A stretch of DNA of 17,688 nucleotides. Source: Candidatus Alcyoniella australis (lineage in GTDB: Bacteria > Lernaellota > Lernaellaia > JAVCCG01 > Alcyoniellaceae). The notes under the pieces are model-generated. The model saw only the letters and a program-made list of their open reading frames with translations, ran no database searches and was not told the DNA's origin. Location: assembly GCA_030765605.1 (NCBI GenBank), contig JAVCCG010000094.1, forward strand, positions 1 to 17,688. The letters run 5' to 3'. This document shows positions 1 through 7,388 of this stretch, piece by piece. The position numbers were made by a program, and so were the translations under genes. How positions within the stretch are numbered: the first letter of the stretch is position 1; each line of letters begins with the position of its first letter.

Positions 1-1498
1 GCCCGAGCAGCGTCAGGTCGGTCTGCAGCCGAAAGTCCGGCAGCGCCAGATAGACCCAGGCCGGGTAGTCGAAATCATCGATCACGCCGTAGCCCGCTTG
101 CAGCAGCCGCTCGCGCTCGACGTCGCGGTCATAGGCCAGCACGTAGCGCGCGTCCTGGTCGACAATTGTCACGCGCTCGAAGATCCAGTGCGGCAGGTTC
201 AAATCGTAGTCCCCGGCGCGCGCCAGAGTGTAGTCGCCCTTGATGTTGATCAGGCTGCGTAGCGGCTGCTCCGCGCTGGGGTGCAGCAGCGCCGCGTCCA
301 CTGCAACGCCGCCGAGCACTCCCCAGAACGCGAGCAGCACGGCCAGCACCAGTCCGGGCCGTCGTAGCCGCGGACGGCGCGCCCGCGCCAGGCGCACGAT
401 CACCGCGGCCAGGGGCAGCGTGGCCAGGGCCGAGAGGTAGAGCACGTCGTAGCCCTTGAGGTTCTGGCGAAAGAGGCTGACCGAGGGCGGAGTCCACAGC
501 AAATAGGCTGCGAACTGCACTAGCAGCAGGCACAGCAGCAGCCATCCCAACGGCCGCGCCCGCGCAAACGACGGGCTGCGCAGCAGCAAAACCAAACCGG
601 CGATCAGCAGCGCCAGTCCCAGAGGCGCGACGTGGCCCAGGTTCTCGGAGATCAACTGCGGGAAGTAGCTCGGCTGTCGCTGAGAGTGCAACTGCGGGGC
701 CTGCTGCGCCTCGCGCTGCTGCGTCACCTGTGCTGAGGGCACGTAGTAGCGCAGATGACGCTCGAACTCGTCGCCCGAGCCGCTGGCCAGGTTGGCGCCG
801 ACGTAGACCGATACGGCCAACGCCCCGGCGGCCAGCGAACGCACTGCAAAGCGCGCCAGGCTTCGTTGATCGACGCGACGCGCGACTAGTCGATAGCTCA
901 GTACCCCGGCCAGCCCGGCGGGAAGCAGCGTGTAGGCCGACTCCTTGAGCGCCACGGCCAGGCCGAACAACGCGCCGATCAGCAGCCAGTGCGCCCAGCG
1001 CTCTCGCTGCGTTGTGGCCAGCCGAACCAGCGCGGCGCAGCAAGCGAGCATCAGCGCGGTCATTGCCGCGTTGACCGACACTCCGTGGAACATAAAGACC
1101 ATGCCCGGCGCGCAAGCGCATAAGGTTCCGGCCAACAGTGCGCTGCGGCTATCCAGGGTCATGCGGCCGATGAGTAAGATGCACAGCGTGCACAGCGCAC
1201 CGAGCAGCGCGCTGAGGCAGCGGCCTGCGCGTTGCAGTCCCATGGCGGAAGGCGGCCCGTTGCCCAGCAATTGGGCGACCCACGACGCGGCCCGCACTGG
1301 CCCGCCGTAAAGCGCATAGACCAGCCTGCCGTAGATGTCGTCGGGCGGCCCGTTGTGCAGGCAGTAGTCCAGGTCGATCGGCTGGGGCAGCAGCAGCGTC
1401 TTGAACTCCAGGCCCACGCCGTTGCCCGCCAGGTTCAGCCCCAGACTCAGCAGTACAATCAGTGCGGCCCAGGCCCGGAAATGCCGGTCAGCGCTCAG
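1..1498 (-). CDS. GT-C-like multi-pass membrane protein (dolichyl-phosphate-mannosyltransferase/ArnT-like), partial
   Basis: I translated this frame directly. It stays open from about 1498 to the window edge (about 499 residues) and continues beyond it. The product begins SADRHFRAWAALIVLLSLGL and has roughly ten hydrophobic helices. A first long loop holds acidic residues (PIDLDY, then PPDD), as in GT-C glycosyltransferases, which use an acidic residue after the first helix. The segment GLAVALKESAYTLLPAG resembles the helix/Lys region of PMT_2/GT39 proteins. That family transfers sugars from a polyprenyl-phosphate donor at the membrane. No ATG, GTG or TTG lies at the upstream gene's end. A CTG at 1498-1496 overlaps the upstream TGA (CTGA), with GAGG 7 nt before it, and is my preferred start. 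A GTG at 1597 is the alternative and would overlap by about 100 nt. The acceptor is unknown. The family call is moderate; that the frame is coding is likely. Confidence 0.75.
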   Translation of the reverse strand, partial: MSADRHFRAWAALIVLLSLGLNLAGNGVGLEFKTLLLPQPIDLDYCLHNGPPDDIYGRLVYALYGGPVRAASWVAQLLGNGPPSAMGLQRAGRCLSALLGALCTLCILLIGRMTLDSRSALLAGTLCACAPGMVFMFHGVSVNAAMTALMLACCAALVRLATTQRERWAHWLLIGALFGLAVALKESAYTLLPAGLAGVLSYRLVARRVDQRSLARFAVRSLAAGALAVSVYVGANLASGSGDEFERHLRYYVPSAQVTQQREAQQAPQLHSQRQPSYFPQLISENLGHVAPLGLALLIAGLVLLLRSPSFARARPLGWLLLCLLLVQFAAYLLWTPPSVSLFRQNLKGYDVLYLSALATLPLAAVIVRLARARRPRLRRPGLVLAVLLAFWGVLGGVAVDAALLHPSAEQPLRSLINIKGDYTLARAGDYDLNLPHWIFERVTIVDQDARYVLAYDRDVERERLLQAGYGVIDDFDYPAWVYLALPDFRLQTDLTLLG

Positions 1499-3603
1499 GG
1501 CGCGGCCTCGCCCGGATAGCCGCAGGCTGCGAACGGATCGTCGTTGGCCTCGACCAGCACCGCCCGTCCGGTGTCCACGGCCGCACGCAGGAAGCACGAG
1601 TATTGGTGCTTGGGACGATTCAGCTCGAAGGGCACGTAGTGGCCGTCGATGCCCGGCGGCTGCGGGTACTGCACCAATACGCCGGTGAACTCAGCGCCGT
1701 TGACCGCGATGTTGCCGCTCACCGGCGTTGGCAGCACCTCGCGCCCCGAAAGCTCGATAGCCCCAAGCACGTCGAGGTCGCACAGCGGCTGGGCCACGTC
1801 GAATCCCGCAGCAAGGGTCAGCGCGCTGATCATCGGCGGCAAGAAATAACCGTCGATGTAGCCGCCGATCAGCAGCACATCTTTGGGTTCGTTCCCGGGC
1901 AGCGGATCGCGTATCCAGTGCTGCGCGAACAGCGCGGCCTCGGCCGGCTCGCACATCGTCTGGAACAACGTGGCCACCGGGTGGAAATCGTCGAACTCAT
2001 TTAGCGGCATGCCGGTGAGCAGCGCCACGAGAAGCCGAAACGGAATCGGGTGTTCCTTGAGCGTCAGGTTCTGCACCCAGGTCGCGCCCGCGCCGGAGAA
2101 CACGCCGGAGCGGTACGAGGGTTCCACAGCCAAAGCCAGCTCGCCGATCGATGCGCCCGTGGAGTGGCCGAATAAAAAGAAGCTCTCCTGGTCAAAGCGC
2201 AGCGGCCCGCCGCCTGTGGGCGAGTCCGGACACAGCGCCGCCGGGACCTCGAGGCCTCGCGCCAGCTTGGGCAGCATGCAGTACTCGGACGCAGCCTGGC
2301 GTGCGTTGTCGCGGTAGGCCACCAGGTTGAGGAAGTTGAAGAAGTACAGATCGGAGAAGTCGCCCAGCACGCCGCGCGGGCCGACCGTGGCCGCCTCGAT
2401 CGACAGGCAGGCGATTCCGCGTCGCGCCAGATACAGCGCGGGTCCGCGCCCCTCGATCCCCTGTTGCCGCTCCGCGCTCGTGCCGCGGTCCACCACCTGG
2501 GTGTATCGGCCGCCCGCGCCGTTGACGTAGAACAGCAGCGGGAATCCCGCTTCGGGCATCGGCGATTTGGGCACGGTCAGGCAGAAGCGCACCTGCTCGT
2601 CCCACTGCTTGATCGGCTCGCCGTTGACGAAGACAATCTCGCCGCCGCCAAGGAAATAGTTGCGGTTGCCGTTCTGCCAGATCGGCAGCACGGTTTGGCC
2701 CTCGAGCACGTAGTAGTCGTCAAACTCGCGCAGCAGCCGCAGGCCGTAATAGTCCGGGTCGGGCAACTCGGATACGGCTTGGCGCAGGGCAAGCATCTCG
2801 GGCAGCACGTCGCCGGTGCGAAAGACCGTGGCTGCCGCGACCTGATCCGAATCAATCCCCTGCCCCTCGATCACGGGCCAGAGGTGGGCGAAAGCCGCGG
2901 CAGCGGCCGGACCGTGAAAGCCCGATGGCGCCTGGCCTAGTTTGAGCGCCTCGAGCTCGGGCGGCGAGCCCAGGGGTTGGCCCAAAGCGTCGCCCAGGCT
3001 GCGCAGCACCACTGCGGCGTAGAGCGTATCGGCGTCGAGGGTCAGTCCGGCGGGCGGCATCATCGCCAGCAAGTCCGATGGAGTGTAGGTCGTGGCCTCG
3101 TGCCGGAACGAATAGCGCAACGGCACACGCGCTCCGAGGTTCGACGAATCAGGGTCAACGTTGATCACGAACGCACGCGCCCCGTCCGTGATCGACTCGG
3201 CCCAGGTTTGCGGCAGGGCCGCGGCGTTGATCTCGCCGTCAAAGCGCATGTAGATCGCGGCCACGCGCGAGAAGCCCTTGGTCTTGGCGTCGGCCTGTTC
3301 GATGTAGTGGGTCATCAAGGCGTTGCGCCGCGGATTGTCCAGGCGCACGAAGCGCAACGTGCCGTCGTCGCGACGCATGAACTCGATGGGATACGGCGCG
3401 TCGAAAAAGCGGGCGTCGGCCGAGCAATCCAGGAAGAGCCTGACTCCGGGTAAGCCGCCCTCGCCCTGGTCGTCGTCGTCGTCGAGCAGGTCCTGGTCCG
3501 ACTCGTTGCCGGAACTATCAGCGCACCCGGCAACCAGGGCCAAGCACAGCAGCAATATCAGCGAAAATGGAATGGAGAATTTCAGGCCGAGGCCATTCCT
3601 CAA
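1495..3603 (-). CDS. Secreted alpha/beta-hydrolase-like lipoprotein
   Basis: The product has 702 residues. An N-terminal signal helix (residues 9-25) ends in a lipobox with Cys at 27 (LVAGC), so it should be a lipid-anchored envelope protein. An acidic linker with a run of five Asp follows (residues 41-45). Residues 50-340 form an N-terminal region I cannot assign. From about 353 the pattern fits an alpha/beta hydrolase: a strand and oxyanion-type loop (LLFYVNGAGG, 356-365), a nucleophile elbow GHSTG with Ser 481, and candidate acid/base residues Asp 584 (GGYIDGYF) and His 655 (DGHYVPFE). A lipase or esterase activity is plausible but the substrate is unknown. The start is TTG at 3603, overlapping the stop of the upstream gene by four bases (TTGA), which implies translational coupling. 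The downstream gene is joined the same way. Confidence 0.8.
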   Translation of the reverse strand: MRNGLGLKFSIPFSLILLLCLALVAGCADSSGNESDQDLLDDDDDQGEGGLPGVRLFLDCSADARFFDAPYPIEFMRRDDGTLRFVRLDNPRRNALMTHYIEQADAKTKGFSRVAAIYMRFDGEINAAALPQTWAESITDGARAFVINVDPDSSNLGARVPLRYSFRHEATTYTPSDLLAMMPPAGLTLDADTLYAAVVLRSLGDALGQPLGSPPELEALKLGQAPSGFHGPAAAAAFAHLWPVIEGQGIDSDQVAAATVFRTGDVLPEMLALRQAVSELPDPDYYGLRLLREFDDYYVLEGQTVLPIWQNGNRNYFLGGGEIVFVNGEPIKQWDEQVRFCLTVPKSPMPEAGFPLLFYVNGAGGRYTQVVDRGTSAERQQGIEGRGPALYLARRGIACLSIEAATVGPRGVLGDFSDLYFFNFLNLVAYRDNARQAASEYCMLPKLARGLEVPAALCPDSPTGGGPLRFDQESFFLFGHSTGASIGELALAVEPSYRSGVFSGAGATWVQNLTLKEHPIPFRLLVALLTGMPLNEFDDFHPVATLFQTMCEPAEAALFAQHWIRDPLPGNEPKDVLLIGGYIDGYFLPPMISALTLAAGFDVAQPLCDLDVLGAIELSGREVLPTPVSGNIAVNGAEFTGVLVQYPQPPGIDGHYVPFELNRPKHQYSCFLRAAVDTGRAVLVEANDDPFAACGYPGEAAP

Positions 3604-4244
3604 TTCTTCGGCCTACGCCAGACGCCGCCGGAGTCGACCCACTTTTTGAGCGAGGCCAGCGCCTCGGGCATGTCGCCCTTGGCCAGGGCGTTCTGGATCG
3701 ACTGCGGGATCGCGCCGCTGATGCTGAACACCGTGGCGTAGCGGGCGAAGGTCCGGTCGCCGGGCAGCTCATAGAGCTTGTAGCTGCCAGAGACCTTTCG
3801 CACCTCGTTGTCGTAGTCGTCGTCGAGATCCCACTTGAGCACGTAATCATCGCGATCGTACTCGTGGTCCACGCGGTAGCGGAACTTGAAGATCGACGCG
3901 CCGACGTAGAACTCGATGGTGTCCGAGTCGTGGTCGCGCTCCACCACCGTGGCCGAGATCAGCCGCGGCAGATACTCGATCTGGCGCTCGGTGGCGCACA
4001 ACAGCTGGTAGACCTCGTCGCGCGACTGCTGGAAGATCAGCAGGCTCTGCACGAAGTTCTCCGAGTTGGCCCCCTTGACGTCGCCGATCAGCAGCAAGCC
4101 CTCGGAGCACAGTTGCGAGATCTGTTCGGGCGTCATGTCCTCAAGCGCATCGTCGTCGACGCCCTCCAGGCAGTGCGGCCAGGCCGCGGAAGAAACGAGC
4201 GCTACGCTGAGCATGATTGTAATCACTGTGATGTATCGGCGCAT
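3600..4244 (-). CDS. Secreted SRPBCC/START-like protein
   Basis: The product has 214 residues and starts at ATG 4244 behind a strong GGGGAGG Shine-Dalgarno. An N-terminal signal peptide (about residues 1-21, VALVSSAA before WPHC) has no lipobox, so it is probably exported to the periplasm. The middle and C-terminal part shows alternating beta strands with charged turns (IEFYVGASIFKFRYRVDHEY, then YVLKWDLDDDYDNEVRKVSG, then a long C-terminal amphipathic helix), the pattern of the SRPBCC/polyketide-cyclase helix-grip fold that binds hydrophobic ligands. This assignment is by eye and weak at the sequence level. It is the first gene of a minus-strand operon with the hydrolase lipoprotein and the GT-C-like protein, so a role in envelope lipid or polymer handling is an inference only. 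Confidence 0.75.
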   Translation of the reverse strand: MRRYITVITIMLSVALVSSAAWPHCLEGVDDDALEDMTPEQISQLCSEGLLLIGDVKGANSENFVQSLLIFQQSRDEVYQLLCATERQIEYLPRLISATVVERDHDSDTIEFYVGASIFKFRYRVDHEYDRDDYVLKWDLDDDYDNEVRKVSGSYKLYELPGDRTFARYATVFSISGAIPQSIQNALAKGDMPEALASLKKWVDSGGVWRRPKN

Positions 4245-4252
4245 TGAACCTC

Positions 4253-4270
4253 CCCTGTTATCCGACAGGG
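4253..4270. promoter_or_regulatory. Perfect inverted repeat in a divergent promoter region
   Basis: CCCTGT (4253-4258) and ACAGGG (4265-4270) are exact inverted repeats around TATCCG. The dyad lies in the 77-bp gap between the divergent SRPBCC-like gene (ATG 4244) and the aldolase gene (ATG 4322). On the minus strand it would also form a small hairpin whose 3' arm abuts the GGGGAGG ribosome site. It could be a repressor operator or a 5'-UTR hairpin. I saw no convincing -35/-10 pair for either gene here. Confidence 0.35.
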
Positions 4271-4321
4271 CAAGTATGTTACAAAATGCCCACCGTTCTC
4301 AAGGTACTGTGCGGAGGCGCG

Positions 4322-5536
4322 ATGACCATCGCCGAAAACGGCTACGACGCGCTCAAGGAATTGCTCGCGGGACGCCGGCTGCCCTGCGCCCTGGTCGACC
4401 TCAACGCTTTTTGGCAAAACGCCGAGCGATTGGTCGAGCCGCTGCGGCGCAACGGCAAACGACTGCGCCTGGCCACTAAAAGCCTGCGCGTGCCCGAGCT
4501 GATCCAGGCCCTGGCCCAGCGCTACGTTGATCTGCTCGCCGGATTTATGACCTACACCGTGGAGGAGTCGCAGTTCCTGGCGCTACGCGGGCTGGACGAC
4601 TTCCTCGTGGCCTACCCAACGCTACAGCCCTCGGACCTGCAAATCGCGGCCGAGCTTACGGCCCAGGGCAAGACGATCAGGCTGATGGCCGACGCCCCGG
4701 CGCAGCTCGAGGCGCTGGCCGCTGCCGGACGCAAACACAACGTGGAGCTGCGCGCAGTGCTCGACCTGGACGCCAGTTTGCGCTTGGTCGGCGGACGCGT
4801 TCACCTGGGAGTGCGACGCAGCCCGCTGCGTCACGCCGATGAGGTGGCCGCCCTGGCGCAACACGCCGCGCGGCTCAAGGGAGTACGGGTCGAGGGGCTG
4901 ATGGCCTACGAGGCGCAGATCGCCGGGCTCAACGATGCGGCGCGCGAGCAACGCTGGCTCAATCCGGTCAAGCGCGCGATCAAACGGCTCTCAATGCCCG
5001 ACGTGCTCAAGCGCCGCGGACGCGCGCTGGAACTACTGCGCGACGCGGGCCTGGAACCGACGCTGGTCAACGGCGGGGGCACGGGCAGCGTCGAGTTCAC
5101 CAGCTCCGACCCGGCGGTGACCGAGGTCACGATCGGCTCGGGCTTCTTTTGCCCGCAACTGTTCTCCGAATACCACGACCTGAAATTGACGCCCGCGGCG
5201 TTCTTCGCGCTGCAGGTGGTGCGCGCCTCGGACCCGGGGCTGGTCACCTGCCAGGGCGGCGGGTATGCGGCCAGCGGAGCGGCGGGCCCCGACCGACTGC
5301 CGCGGCCGTTTCTGCCCGCGGGGCTTAGGCTGCTCTCGATGGAGGGCGCGGGCGAGGTGCAGACGCCGCTGGAGGTGCCGCAGGGAGTCAGGCTCGCACC
5401 GGGCGATCCGGTGCTGTTTCGCCATGCCAAGGCCGGCGAGCTGATGGAGCATTTCAACGAGACGCTGCTGGTCCAGGACGGCCGCGTCAGCGGCGACGCG
5501 TTAACCTATCGCGGCTGCGGCATGAGCTTCCTGTGA
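4322..5536 (+). CDS. PLP-dependent amino acid deaminase/aldolase (alanine-racemase fold, DSD1/D-threonine aldolase type)
   Basis: The product has 404 residues from ATG 4322, chosen because GGAGG lies at 4313-4317. An upstream in-frame TTG at 4244 would add 26 unconserved residues. The fold-type III PLP enzyme pattern is clear. CALVDLNAFWQNA opens the barrel. Lys 53 in LATKSLRVP is the predicted Schiff-base lysine. NGGGTGS (residues 250-256) is the phosphate-binding loop. The C-terminal segment FRHAKAGELMEHFNE (366-380), ending with YRGCG, matches the domain shared by proteins annotated as amino acid deaminase/aldolase. Family members cleave beta-hydroxy-amino acids or deaminate D-serine-type substrates, but the substrate here is not readable. 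It should be cytosolic. It is the first gene of an operon and overlaps rdgB by four bases (GTGA). Confidence 0.85.
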   Translation: MTIAENGYDALKELLAGRRLPCALVDLNAFWQNAERLVEPLRRNGKRLRLATKSLRVPELIQALAQRYVDLLAGFMTYTVEESQFLALRGLDDFLVAYPTLQPSDLQIAAELTAQGKTIRLMADAPAQLEALAAAGRKHNVELRAVLDLDASLRLVGGRVHLGVRRSPLRHADEVAALAQHAARLKGVRVEGLMAYEAQIAGLNDAAREQRWLNPVKRAIKRLSMPDVLKRRGRALELLRDAGLEPTLVNGGGTGSVEFTSSDPAVTEVTIGSGFFCPQLFSEYHDLKLTPAAFFALQVVRASDPGLVTCQGGGYAASGAAGPDRLPRPFLPAGLRLLSMEGAGEVQTPLEVPQGVRLAPGDPVLFRHAKAGELMEHFNETLLVQDGRVSGDALTYRGCGMSFL

Positions 5537-6144
5537 CGCGGATCAGCACGGACCTGGGCAAAGTAGTGCTGGCCAGCCGCAACCGCGGCAAGGCTGTCGA
5601 GCTTAATCGAATCCTCGCCCCCTTGGGGATCCAGGTCGTGTGTCTGGACCAGGTCGGGGTGCACGAGGAGCTGCCCGAGACCGGCGAGACCTTTGAGCAC
5701 AACGCGCTGCAAAAGGCCGGGCGCGTGGTCGAGCTGTGCGGCCTGGCCGCCATTGCCGATGACTCGGGCCTGGAGGTCGACGCGCTGGACGGTGCGCCGG
5801 GAGTGTACAGCGCGCGTTTCGCCGGAGAATATGCCGACGACGCGGCCAACAACGCGCTGCTGCTGCAAAAGCTTGCGGGCCTGCCGCGCGCGCAGCGCGG
5901 GGCGCGCTTTGTCTGCGTGGCAGCGCTGGTCGAGCCCCACGGCCGCGAGCTCACGGCCCGCGGCGAGTGCCGGGGAGTGATCGTCGAGCAGCCGCGCGGC
6001 GCAGGGGGCTTTGGCTACGACCCGCTATTTGAGGTGCCCGAGCTGGGCCTGACTTTTGCGCAGCTCGACGCCGAACAAAAAGACCGCATCAGCCACCGCG
6101 GACGGGCGTTTCGCGAGTTGGCGCAGAGGATCGCCCAACGATGA
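5533..6144 (+). CDS. rdgB: XTP/dITP diphosphatase (RdgB/HAM1 family)
   Basis: The product has 203 residues, the usual family length. It hydrolyses non-canonical purine triphosphates (XTP, dITP, ITP) to monophosphate and pyrophosphate in the cytosol, keeping deaminated purines out of DNA and RNA. The N-terminal SRNRGK (residues 15-20) is the SxNxxK nucleotide-binding motif. ADDSGLEVDAL (75-85) carries the conserved catalytic/metal aspartates. GAPGVYSARFAG follows, then GGFGYDPLF, and SHRGRAF (187-193) near the end is the family's purine-recognition signature. The start is GTG 5533, overlapping the aldolase stop (GTGA); no better start lies nearby. The stop overlaps the next start (ATGA). Function is near certain. 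Its place between an aldolase and a glycosyltransferase is unexplained. Confidence 0.96.
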   Translation: MTRISTDLGKVVLASRNRGKAVELNRILAPLGIQVVCLDQVGVHEELPETGETFEHNALQKAGRVVELCGLAAIADDSGLEVDALDGAPGVYSARFAGEYADDAANNALLLQKLAGLPRAQRGARFVCVAALVEPHGRELTARGECRGVIVEQPRGAGGFGYDPLFEVPELGLTFAQLDAEQKDRISHRGRAFRELAQRIAQR

Positions 6145-7262
6145 GAGTGTTGCAAGTCAACTCAAGCCACGGTTGGAGCGGCGGCCAATACCAGGTGCTG
6201 CTGCTCAGCCTCGGTCTGGTCCAGCGCGGCCACGACGTGACCATCGCCTGCCCGCCCGGATCGCAGCTCGCGCAGCGCGCGGCCCGCGCCGGTCTGGACG
6301 TGTTCGAGATCCGCATGAAGAAGGAGTACGACCTGCCCGCGGTGTTCAAGCTGCACAAGCTGATGCTTGAGCGCCGGATCGAGGTGGTCAATCCACACAA
6401 GCCCAACCCGTTCTCTTTGGCCAGCCCGGCCGCGGCCTGGGCCAAGGTTCCGGTGCTGGTGGTCAGCCGCCGGGTGAGCTTTCCCATCGGCCGCAACTTC
6501 TTCTCGCGACTCAAGTGGAAGCACTACAAGATCGACGGGTTCATCGCGGTCAGCGATCAGATCAAGCGCGTGCTGATCGACTGCAACGTGGAGCCGGAGC
6601 GGGTGCGGGTGATCTACAGCGGCACGGACGTCGAGCGCTTCAAGCCCTTTGCCGACCAGAGCGAACGACTGCGCGTGCGAAGCGAACTGGGAATCGAGCC
6701 CGACGCGCCGCTGATCGCCAAGGTCGCCACTTACTTTGAATGGAAGGGCTGGGAGGTATTCGTGCGCATGGCGGCCGAGGTTGCCAAGCGCATGCCCGGA
6801 GTGCGCTTCTTGGGCGTGGGCAACCGCACGCCCTATCTCGAACGGCTCCAGGGATTGGCGAGCGAGCTGGGCGTGGCCGAGCGCATCGTGTTCAGCGAGT
6901 TCCGCGACGACATGCCCGCGGTGTTTGCGGCCTGCGATTTGACGGTCAACTGCGCGGTGCGCGGCGAGGGATTGGCCGGCGTGCTGCGCGAATCGCTGGC
7001 CATGCACGTGCCGGTGGTCAGTTCCGACGCCGGGGGCAACTCCGAGCTGGTGACTCCCGAGGTCGGACTGATGTTCCCTCGCGGCGACCACCAGGCCTGC
7101 GCCGCAAAGGTAATCCAGCTGCTGGAAAAGCCCGAACTACGCGCGCAGATGGGCCGCGTGGGACGCGAACGCGTGGCGCAGTGCTTCTCGGATACGGTGA
7201 TGATCGACCGCTCTGAAAGCTATTTCCAGGAGCTGCTCGACGCCCGCCGCGCCAAGGGATAA
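6141..7262 (+). CDS. GT4-family glycosyltransferase (GT-B fold)
   Basis: The product has 373 residues. It starts at ATG 6141, overlapping the rdgB stop by four bases. The N-terminal Rossmann half begins MRVLQVNSSHGWSGGQ, with the Gly-rich acceptor loop of GT4 enzymes, and continues to about residue 165. VIYSGTDVERFKP (158-170) is the usual hinge to the nucleotide-sugar-binding half. The donor-site EX7E motif is present as Glu 276 and Glu 284 (GEGLAGVLRES), followed by PVVSSDAGGNSELV. A basic stretch (RLKWKHYK, 123-130) may touch the membrane. Enzymes of this type add a sugar to lipopolysaccharide core, O-antigen or other glycolipids on the cytoplasmic face. Donor and acceptor are not readable. 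There is no signal peptide. It is the last gene of the operon. Confidence 0.9.
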   Translation: MRVLQVNSSHGWSGGQYQVLLLSLGLVQRGHDVTIACPPGSQLAQRAARAGLDVFEIRMKKEYDLPAVFKLHKLMLERRIEVVNPHKPNPFSLASPAAAWAKVPVLVVSRRVSFPIGRNFFSRLKWKHYKIDGFIAVSDQIKRVLIDCNVEPERVRVIYSGTDVERFKPFADQSERLRVRSELGIEPDAPLIAKVATYFEWKGWEVFVRMAAEVAKRMPGVRFLGVGNRTPYLERLQGLASELGVAERIVFSEFRDDMPAVFAACDLTVNCAVRGEGLAGVLRESLAMHVPVVSSDAGGNSELVTPEVGLMFPRGDHQACAAKVIQLLEKPELRAQMGRVGRERVAQCFSDTVMIDRSESYFQELLDARRAKG

Positions 7263-7327
7263 TCAGCGCAACGCGGCTTCCGCCTCAAAGGTGCCTCGAT
7301 CTTTACCCCACCTGCATAAAATAAAGC

Positions 7328-7362
7328 GATGCGGGCAGGTCCTCCGTCAACCTACCCGCATC
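7328..7362 (-). terminator. Intrinsic terminator of the five-repeat lipoprotein gene
   Basis: Two 13-base arms (7328-7340 and 7350-7362) pair around a 9-nt loop. The single imperfect position is C opposite A on the plus strand but a G-U wobble on the minus strand. On the minus strand the stem is followed by a T-rich run (GCTTTATTTTATG). It lies 27 nt past the lipoprotein stop. Both points favour minus-strand use. The plus strand has no T-run after the stem, so the convergent GT4 gene has no clear terminator of its own in 7263-7388. Confidence 0.85.
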
Positions 7363-7388
7363 TAGGCGCAGCTAGCCTATCTGAAATC

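Noticed and set aside
129-1121. Minus-strand open frame of 330 codons near the window start
   Set aside because: It is Arg/Ala/Gly-rich with no hydrophobic helices. The neighbouring frame on the same strand gives a coherent multi-pass membrane protein.
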